From assembly GCA_027063295.1 (NCBI GenBank), contig JAMORZ010000119.1, positions 1-8,290 on the forward strand: a stretch of 8,290 bases of DNA, given 5' to 3'. Source of the stretch: Sulfurimonas sp. (lineage in GTDB: Bacteria; Campylobacterota; Campylobacteria; Campylobacterales; Sulfurimonadaceae). The notes under the pieces are model-generated. The model did no database searches. It saw only the letters and a program-made list of their open reading frames with translations, and had not been told where the DNA came from. Positions 1-4,942 of this stretch are shown piece by piece (the stretch's first letter is position 1; each line of letters opens with the position of its first letter). The position numbers were made by a program, and so were the translations under genes.

Positions 1-389
1 GTATTGTTTTGTTTTTGAACATCACGAAGCTCACTGATGATCGTTGCTGTTTGATCATTTGAGGAGTATGCCCCATCTGTAGCAACAGCAAGATAGATCT
101 CAACTTGTGATTTTTTTGAATTTACTTCCAGATAGTCCACTGCCAAACCACGAAGTTCATCTTTTTGTTCTTGGGTTTTTGTAGCAGCTTCATCTATTTT
201 TTCTTGCTCTTTGTTGGCAAGATTTAGCTCCCCTTGGGGAGTTAGTGTCAATTTTCCATCATCACCACGGATAATATTTTCTTGACTTGCATCATAAATT
301 TCTTTGTTTGTGTAATCAGGAAGTTCAATAGGTTGGATAACAGGTTGTTGGTAAGTGTTGAGATTTTGGAAAGTATTTGTAACTTGCAT
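1..389 (-). CDS. Hypothetical protein, C-terminus cut off by the left edge
   Basis: I do not recognise this protein. The frame is open from an ATG at 387-389 to the left edge, giving the first 129 residues. The start is supported by an AGAGGA Shine-Dalgarno sequence about 7 nt upstream and an extended -10 promoter at 421-429. There is no signal peptide or membrane segment. The first 30 residues are rich in N, Q, P and T and look unstructured (they begin MQVTNTFQNLNTYQQP). Residues 55-80 are rich in E, K and Q and probably form a helix or short coiled coil (NKEQEKIDEAATKTQEQKDE). A more ordered segment follows around residues 82-128, including DYLEVNSKKSQVEIYLAVA. It lies 45 nt downstream of another unrecognised gene on the same strand, but it has its own promoter. 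That it is a real gene is fairly sure; its function is unknown. Confidence 0.75.
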   Translation of the reverse strand, partial: MQVTNTFQNLNTYQQPVIQPIELPDYTNKEIYDASQENIIRGDDGKLTLTPQGELNLANKEQEKIDEAATKTQEQKDELRGLAVDYLEVNSKKSQVEIYLAVATDGAYSSNDQTATIISELRDVQKQNN

Positions 390-420
390 CTTCTTATCCT
401 CTCTTTCTCTATATATCTAA

Positions 421-429
421 ATTATAACA
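421..429 (-). promoter_or_regulatory. Extended -10 promoter for the left-edge gene
   Basis: On the minus strand this reads TGTTATAAT: a TGN extension followed by a perfect TATAAT hexamer. It lies between the stop codon of the 236-residue gene (435-437) and the ATG at 389. This would give a 5' leader of about 25 nt carrying the AGAGGA ribosome binding site. There is no clear -35 box, and the upstream part would lie inside the end of the preceding gene. The assignment is from motif and position only. Confidence 0.6.
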
Positions 430-434
430 GATTT

Positions 435-1145
435 TTAGTTACTTTTCTCAAGAGCTTTGTAGATAGCAAAAAGTCTTTGCAAGTAGCGTTCTATCACCTC
501 GTTGCTAGGTTCTTCAGAGAGTTGAAACTGAGCAATGAGCTTTTGTATTTGAAAATCTTTTATCTGTAGCTCCATAGGTTTAAGTGTAGTATCTTCTTGT
601 GCGAAAACAGGAAGTATGGGTACTCCTAAGTTCTTTGAGAGTTCTGTGCGAAAATTTTTAAAACGGGCTTTAAAATACTCCTCATCAGCATGGATGAACC
701 CATAAAGTTTACTTCCGATGCTCATTTGAAGTTGATTGATCGGTAGGATTCCACTAAAGAGAGTTACTATTGGGTAGTTGGAGAGTTCTTCAACCTTTTT
801 GATACCAAAAATAAAGTTTTGTCTCTCATCAACAAAACTTTTTGCATAACTAACAAACTGTTCTATCTGTTGTGCATTTGTTCCATCAGACTCATACATA
901 GCGATGATACTTAAAGATTGTGAGATCAGATATTTTATCCGTTGTGTTTGAAGCTCTTCATCTATATCTTTATTAGAGATCTTTAAAACCAAGAACTCCC
1001 CATCAAGTTTTAAAGCTTGTAAAATACTCTCTTCACTTAGGGGTATATAATCTTCTTTAGAACATATCATCGATGAAATACTTTCTAGTATCTCTTGTGT
1101 ATTGTTTGTTGTATGGCTTATGATATATTTTTGAAGTTGTTCCAT
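435..1145 (-). CDS. Hypothetical soluble protein, 236 residues, no recognised family
   Basis: I do not recognise a family. The ATG at 1143-1145 is preceded by an AAAGGG ribosome binding site, and the reading frame ends in TAA at 435-437. The protein has no signal peptide and no membrane segment, so it is probably cytoplasmic. The N-terminal half (residues 1-110) alternates hydrophobic and acidic stretches and looks largely helical. Residues 111-182 are the most structured-looking part: a hydrophobic strand-like segment (YPIVTLFSGILPINQL, 124-139), a glycine-containing turn (SIGSKLYGF, 142-150), an aromatic/basic helix (EEYFKARFKNFRTEL) and a proline-rich hydrophobic segment (GVPILPVF, 174-181). 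The C-terminal 50 residues are charged and probably helical. It is transcribed divergently from the acetyltransferase across a 74-nt gap. It may be a lineage-restricted protein; its function cannot be assigned. Confidence 0.8.
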   Translation of the reverse strand: MEQLQKYIISHTTNNTQEILESISSMICSKEDYIPLSEESILQALKLDGEFLVLKISNKDIDEELQTQRIKYLISQSLSIIAMYESDGTNAQQIEQFVSYAKSFVDERQNFIFGIKKVEELSNYPIVTLFSGILPINQLQMSIGSKLYGFIHADEEYFKARFKNFRTELSKNLGVPILPVFAQEDTTLKPMELQIKDFQIQKLIAQFQLSEEPSNEVIERYLQRLFAIYKALEKSN

Positions 1146-1172
1146 CTTTTACCCTTTTGTGTAACTTATGCC

Positions 1173-1181
1173 TGCTATAAT
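1173..1181 (+). promoter_or_regulatory. Extended -10 promoter for the acetyltransferase gene
   Basis: The sequence TGCTATAAT carries a TGN extension and a perfect TATAAT. Transcription would start near 1188, giving a leader of about 30 nt that contains the AAGGGGAG ribosome binding site at 1209-1216. No good -35 hexamer is visible; the region upstream is T-rich. The same nine bases, TGCTATAAT, form the proposed promoter of the minus-strand operon at 4929-4937. Confidence 0.65.
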
Positions 1182-1182
1182 A
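1177..1182 (-). promoter_or_regulatory. Possible -10 box for the divergent 236-residue gene
   Basis: On the minus strand these bases read TATTAT, one mismatch from consensus, and they overlap the plus-strand TATAAT almost completely. They lie 32 nt upstream of the ATG at 1145, a suitable distance for a short leader. No other close match to a -10 box is present in the 74-nt gap; CATAAG is a weaker alternative slightly downstream. The call is tentative. Confidence 0.35.
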
Positions 1183-1219
1183 CATCCAAAAAACAAATAG
1201 ACCAAAGCAAGGGGAGATT

Positions 1220-1741
1220 ATGTCATTGGAATTTTACTTTTTACGCTCAAGTGAACAAAAGATTGTAACAGATATGCTCTACTATGCACAACAACTTGAT
1301 GAACAAAGCAAAGAGTTAGATGATCTTCCCCATCTTAAGATATATAACGATTTTTATGGACTCACACGAAAAGATCTTGGAATCTATGTGATGCAAGAGA
1401 GTGTTGTGTGTGGAGCTATCTGGAGCAGAAGACTCAACAAAGAGCATAACTCCAAAGGGTTTGTATGTGAGGAGTGTCCTGTACTTAACATAGCTATAAA
1501 ACCTGCATTTCGCAAACAAGGGATAGGAACAAAACTAATGGAGCAGTTTTTAAAAGAGCAAAGTGCCCTCTCCTCGTGTGTGAGTATAGAGCTTCCAAAG
1601 ACTCCACAAGGTGTTGCGTTTTTAGAGAAGTTTGGGTTTGAACCATCTACACAAAACCCACAAGTACTACTCAAACACCTCGCTCCACCAAAAGAGCAAA
1701 AGGTGCAAAACACGATAGACTACTCCAAGTGGTTAGATTAA
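1220..1741 (+). CDS. GNAT-family N-acetyltransferase
   Basis: This is a probable acetyl-CoA-dependent N-acetyltransferase of the GNAT superfamily, 173 residues, cytoplasmic, with unknown acceptor. Motif A is clear: a hydrophobic strand at 88-93 (VLNIAI), then the pyrophosphate-binding loop RKQGIG (98-103, fitting the R/Q-x-x-G-x-G/A pattern), then the helix TKLMEQFLKEQ. The motif B region has GVAFLEKFGFEP (131-142), the usual 'Y/F-x-x-x-G-F' element near the C-terminus of these enzymes. The first 60 residues are less typical, and the last 20 form a polar tail. The ATG at 1220 follows a strong AAGGGGAG ribosome binding site. The gene is monocistronic, divergent from the unknown 236-residue gene and convergent with dbpA, with no room for a terminator hairpin at its end. 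The superfamily call is firm; the substrate cannot be inferred. Confidence 0.85.
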   Translation: MSLEFYFLRSSEQKIVTDMLYYAQQLDEQSKELDDLPHLKIYNDFYGLTRKDLGIYVMQESVVCGAIWSRRLNKEHNSKGFVCEECPVLNIAIKPAFRKQGIGTKLMEQFLKEQSALSSCVSIELPKTPQGVAFLEKFGFEPSTQNPQVLLKHLAPPKEQKVQNTIDYSKWLD

Positions 1742-3051
1742 AGCACCCACACACTAAATTTACGTTTTTTGATGGTGTTGTTTTTTAGCCCTTTGTAGGC
1801 TTTATCTATCGCACTTGAAGCTATGGCTACATAGCTTTGTTTTTCGTAGATATCTATCTTGCCTATCTCTTCAAACGCAACACCTGCTCCACCCATAAGT
1901 GCTCCGACAATATCTCCTGCTCTGAGTTTGTTTTTTTTGCCACCCTCTATCACAAGTGTTACAAACGCAGGTTTCATCTCAAAGGCTTTAACCTCATCTA
2001 GTGCCTCACCATCTTGTGTGCTTGGAGGCATTTCAAACAACTCCAGCTCATTTTCATCTGCAAAGAGGCTAAGTGCCATCCCCTTCTCCCCTGCTCTTGC
2101 AGTTCTTCCTATGCGGTGGGTGTAGCTCTCTTGTTGATGGGGTAAGTCGTAGTTTATCACCATTGGAAGTGCTTTTATGTCAAGTCCGCGAGAAGCAACA
2201 TCAGTAGCGACAAGCACGGGTGTGGAGTGGTTTGCAAACTGCACCAGCACATCGTTTCGCTCATACTGCTCCAGATCACCATGCAGTGCAAGTGCATCAA
2301 CCTTATGCTCTTGAAGATACTGCGCTATCTCTTGCGTTTTTATCTTTGTGTTGGCAAATATCATCACACTCGATGGATTGTACTTTGCCAAAAGTTTCAG
2401 TAGTGTTGCATCTTTATCTTCACACTTAAAAAAGAGCTCTTCTATCTGAGCTTTTTGCTCTTGTGAGACAACCTCGACAAAGGTAGCATCTTGCAAAAAG
2501 TTGTTTGCAACTTCAAGTACTTCATCATCAAATGTAGCAGAGAAAAGTAGTGTTTGGCGCTCTTTTGGGGCAAACGCAACAACAGATGTTATCTCCTCAA
2601 TAAACCCCATATCTAACATTCTGTCAGCCTCATCAAGCACTAATGTTTGTAGGTGTGTTAGCTCAAGAGTTTGTTTGTTAAGGTGTTTGAGTATGCGACC
2701 TGGTGTCCCTACGATGATATGTGCTTGATGGGAGAGTGAGTGTGCTTGTTTGCCAAAACTCTCACCTCCACAGAGTGTGAGTATCTTGATGTTGTGGGCA
2801 AACTTTGCAATGCGGCGAAGCTCTTTTGCTACCTGATCTGCCAACTCTCTTGTGGGACAAAGTACGAGTGATTGGACACGAAACTGCTCCACTTTGAGCT
2901 TATGAAGCAGTCCTATTCCAAACGCAGCTGTTTTGCCACTTCCTGTTTTTGCCTGAGCGGTAAGGTCTTTATGCTCTAAGATAACAGGAAGTGCTTGTGC
3001 TTGTATGGGGGTCATGGAGTTGTACCCAAGTGATGTGAGGTTCTCTAGCAT
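1738..3051 (-). CDS. dbpA: ATP-dependent RNA helicase DbpA (DEAD-box)
   Basis: This is a DEAD-box RNA helicase. The DbpA family binds hairpin 92 of 23S rRNA and acts in 50S subunit assembly. Counting from the ATG at 3051 (437 residues), all motifs are present: Q motif GYNSMTPIQ (9-17), Walker A AKTGSGKT (34-41), PTRELA (66-71), TPGR (116-119), DEAD (140-143), SAT (171-173), ATDVASRGLDI (282-292) and HRIGRTARAG (312-321). Residues about 362-437 match the DbpA C-terminal RNA-binding domain (LRAGDIVGALMG, then IGKIDIYEKQSYVAI and KKRKFSVWVL), which separates it from RhlE and DeaD. The frame stays open upstream, and the preceding codons encode a DbpA-like N-terminus (KTDFSTLPLSKE). The true start is therefore probably the ATA at 3090-3088, giving 450 residues; the coordinates here use the nearest canonical ATG, which lacks a well-spaced ribosome binding site. 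It is the last gene of a three-gene operon. Confidence 0.93.
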   Translation of the reverse strand: MLENLTSLGYNSMTPIQAQALPVILEHKDLTAQAKTGSGKTAAFGIGLLHKLKVEQFRVQSLVLCPTRELADQVAKELRRIAKFAHNIKILTLCGGESFGKQAHSLSHQAHIIVGTPGRILKHLNKQTLELTHLQTLVLDEADRMLDMGFIEEITSVVAFAPKERQTLLFSATFDDEVLEVANNFLQDATFVEVVSQEQKAQIEELFFKCEDKDATLLKLLAKYNPSSVMIFANTKIKTQEIAQYLQEHKVDALALHGDLEQYERNDVLVQFANHSTPVLVATDVASRGLDIKALPMVINYDLPHQQESYTHRIGRTARAGEKGMALSLFADENELELFEMPPSTQDGEALDEVKAFEMKPAFVTLVIEGGKKNKLRAGDIVGALMGGAGVAFEEIGKIDIYEKQSYVAIASSAIDKAYKGLKNNTIKKRKFSVWVL

Positions 3052-3086
3052 CTCTTTTGAGAGTGGAAGTGTTGAAAAATCTGTTT

Positions 3087-3869
3087 TTATGGTGTATCCT
3101 TTTTGTGTTGCATCTGGTACATTATGAGCGAAGCGGCTATCGCTACATTGAAACTTTTGATGCCGCTTTGCATCTCTATGGTGATGATCTCATCACATAG
3201 TTCCAATATCTTTTTATCTATCCCTTTTCCTTCATGCCCCATAATCACAACGGACTTGTGATGGGGTTGTAGTTGGCTTAGAGGTGTTGATGTCGGAGTT
3301 ACCTCTGCAGCATAGATTTTGTAGCCAAGTTGTTTGAGTTGTTGTATGGTCGTTTGTATCTCATCGTAGATATGGATCTTCAGCATAGCAGCATACCCCA
3401 TGGAGACACGCAGAGCTCGACGGTTAAAAGGGTGAGGGGAACTTTTTGGCAAAAGATAGGAGTTTACACCAAGTGCAGCACAACTACGAGCTATAGCTCC
3501 TACATTTTCACTTGAGGTGATGTTATCAAGCATCAAGATGGTATCGTCTAACTCTTCAAGGGCTATTTCATCTGGGCGAGTACCATGCATCATACAGTGA
3601 TGGTGGATCTTGTGCCCAACTATCTTGCCCATCTCCTCTTTTGTGGTTAAAAAACACTTTGTGATACCTTTGGCTTCAACCAAAGGTAAAAACTCATCGT
3701 AGTACTCTTGTGTTGCCAAGATGCTTTTTACCTCTATATCTGTTTGAAGCAAAAGATTGACAACTTTTGGACTATCGGCTATAAAACTTCGATCGGCACG
3801 AAAAGCATGCTCACGAAGTTCTTTGTAGATCTGTATCTCCTCAGTGTCGATGCTCTCTAAAAACTTCAT
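3087..3869 (-). CDS. SpoU/TrmH-family RNA 2'-O-ribose methyltransferase
   Basis: This is a predicted SAM-dependent 2'-O-methyltransferase acting on tRNA or rRNA, of the SPOUT (trefoil-knot) class, 260 residues. Residues 1-105 look like the L30e-like substrate-binding domain seen in RlmB-type members. The catalytic domain follows with the three family motifs: motif 1 DNITSSENVGAIARSCAALG (115-134, with N122 and the catalytic-type Arg128), motif 2 VVIMGHEGKGI (207-217) and motif 3 around 229-250 (ITIEMQSGIKSFNVAIAASL), where the usual S-L-N-V is S-F-N-V. The ATG at 3869 lies 3 nt after the stop of the transporter gene and has no independent ribosome binding site with good spacing, so translation is probably coupled. 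Its own TAA overlaps the apparent start of dbpA. The domain order fits RlmB or related 23S rRNA enzymes as well as TrmH, so I give no gene symbol. Confidence 0.88.
   Translation of the reverse strand: MKFLESIDTEEIQIYKELREHAFRADRSFIADSPKVVNLLLQTDIEVKSILATQEYYDEFLPLVEAKGITKCFLTTKEEMGKIVGHKIHHHCMMHGTRPDEIALEELDDTILMLDNITSSENVGAIARSCAALGVNSYLLPKSSPHPFNRRALRVSMGYAAMLKIHIYDEIQTTIQQLKQLGYKIYAAEVTPTSTPLSQLQPHHKSVVIMGHEGKGIDKKILELCDEIITIEMQSGIKSFNVAIAASLIMYQMQHKKDTP
3088..3103 (-). promoter_or_regulatory. Ribosome binding site and probable ATA start codon of dbpA
   Basis: Reading the minus strand, AAAAAGGA is followed by six bases (TACACC) and then ATA, in frame with dbpA. The ATA overlaps the TAA stop of the methyltransferase as ATAA, where coupled genes usually have ATGA. 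Translation from here would add 13 residues that resemble the E. coli DbpA N-terminus (FSTL shortly before the Q motif). By contrast, the ATG at 3051 has only AAGAG directly abutting it. Whether AUA is really used, or the base is a sequencing error or mutation, cannot be decided from the sequence. Confidence 0.55.
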
Positions 3870-3872
3870 CTC

Positions 3873-4883
3873 TTAGAGCAGACTAATGAGAAATGCACTA
3901 AACATCAACTGGAGTGCAAAAAGAAGAGAAGAGACTTTAAACGCAGTACCTGCAGTTTTTACTATCGTTCCAAAGTGGATCATCAACCCAATAGCACTCA
4001 TAGCGATAAGTGTGATGTACTTGCTTACAGTAGAGATGATCTTCTCAGTCTCTGGTGGTAAAAGACCAACCGAAGCGATGATAGAGAAAAACACAAACCA
4101 CAAGATAAATGAAGGCACACCCACTTTTGCTTTCTCAGACACATCTTCCTCAGAGTTTTTTGCCTCTTTTTTAGCGATGTAGATAAGGATGAGAACCAAT
4201 GGCACAAGAAGTAAAACACGCCCCATCTTCACAACAGTCGCATAGTGTCCCGCTTCATCAGAGATACTAAAACCAGCAGCCACAGCTTGTCCAACTGCTT
4301 GGAGAGTATTACCCGTGAATATACCGGCTTGAACATCATCAAACCCTAAGTAGTGTGCTAAAAATGGTGCTAAAAAGATCCCTATCGTTCCCATAAGGTT
4401 TACAAGAGCGATACTCACACCGATGTCGTTGCTATTTACCTTTGCAACACCCGATGTTGCAGCGATTGCTGAGCTTCCACATACACCGTTTCCTATCCCT
4501 ATCATCAAAGAGAGTTTCGAGTTGAGTTTAAAAAGCTTTCCTAAAAACACACCCATAAAGATGGTAAAAATCATCCCAAATACGATAATAAGGATAGTCT
4601 TAACACCAAGATTTGCAAGCATAGTGAAGTTTAGGTTGATCCCCATAAGTGCGATCGCAAACATAAGCAGATCTTTCTCTGCCCATTTTACGCCACTTTT
4701 AAATCCTGCTTCATCTGTATGAAAAGTTGAGTAAAAAATATTTCCAATGATCATCCCTACAATGATAGCTACAGTTGCTGTACTAAAAGTGATAAAATGG
4801 GTAATCATCATCGCTACAGCTGCAACTGCAATGCTTGCGAGTAAACCTTTTGTGTATGTTTTATATTTAGATATATCGAACAT
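3873..4883 (-). CDS. YeiH/UPF0324 family membrane protein (putative sulfate exporter family)
   Basis: This is an integral inner-membrane protein of 336 residues, matching the YeiH/UPF0324 family in length and motifs. The family is often annotated as 'putative sulfate exporter', but its substrate is poorly established. I see about ten hydrophobic segments. Two signature regions lie in the middle: GIGNGVCGSSAIAATSGV (129-146) and GIFTGNTLQAVGQAVAAGF (187-205); these glycine-rich, partly polar stretches probably line the transport path. A short charged loop (KKEAKNSEEDVSEKAK, 238-253) separates the last group of membrane helices. The ATG at 4881-4883 follows AAAGGA with 5-nt spacing. It is the first gene of the operon, with a promoter 46 nt upstream and the methyltransferase 3 nt downstream. 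A functional link to the two RNA genes is not apparent. Confidence 0.88.
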   Translation of the reverse strand: MFDISKYKTYTKGLLASIAVAAVAMMITHFITFSTATVAIIVGMIIGNIFYSTFHTDEAGFKSGVKWAEKDLLMFAIALMGINLNFTMLANLGVKTILIIVFGMIFTIFMGVFLGKLFKLNSKLSLMIGIGNGVCGSSAIAATSGVAKVNSNDIGVSIALVNLMGTIGIFLAPFLAHYLGFDDVQAGIFTGNTLQAVGQAVAAGFSISDEAGHYATVVKMGRVLLLVPLVLILIYIAKKEAKNSEEDVSEKAKVGVPSFILWFVFFSIIASVGLLPPETEKIISTVSKYITLIAMSAIGLMIHFGTIVKTAGTAFKVSSLLFALQLMFSAFLISLL

Positions 4884-4928
4884 CTAAATCCTTTGTATCT
4901 GTTTCGTTCGTTTTAAATGAAGGATGCA

Positions 4929-4937
4929 ATTATAGCA
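4929..4937 (-). promoter_or_regulatory. Extended -10 promoter of the transporter-methyltransferase-dbpA operon
   Basis: On the minus strand this reads TGCTATAAT, preceded by a run of T. It starts five bases after the stop codon of the DUF748 gene (4943-4945) and would give a leader of about 38 nt ahead of the ATG at 4883. No -35 box is evident. The 59-nt gap has no convincing terminator hairpin for the upstream DUF748 gene, so some read-through from that gene is possible. Confidence 0.6.
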
Positions 4938-4942
4938 AAAAA

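Noticed and set aside
282..569. A plus-strand frame spanning the gap between the two left-hand genes.
   Set aside because: It is antisense to both neighbouring genes and to the promoter at 421-429, has no ribosome binding site, and its hydrophobic F/L-rich composition is that expected from the complement of K/E/Q-rich coding sequence.
1384..1713. A minus-strand frame of 109 codons inside the acetyltransferase gene.
   Set aside because: The cysteine- and serine-rich translation has no domain, and the plus-strand frame carries a clear GNAT motif.
1859..2125. Open frames on the plus strand within dbpA, the transporter and the DUF748 gene, up to about 100 codons.
   Set aside because: They lie wholly opposite well-supported genes, have biased or low-complexity composition (for example S/P/A-rich), and lack credible ribosome binding sites and recognisable domains.
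4884..4942. A rho-independent terminator after the DUF748 gene.
   Set aside because: There is a T run on the minus strand but no GC-rich stem before it; the T run fits better as the upstream part of the operon promoter.
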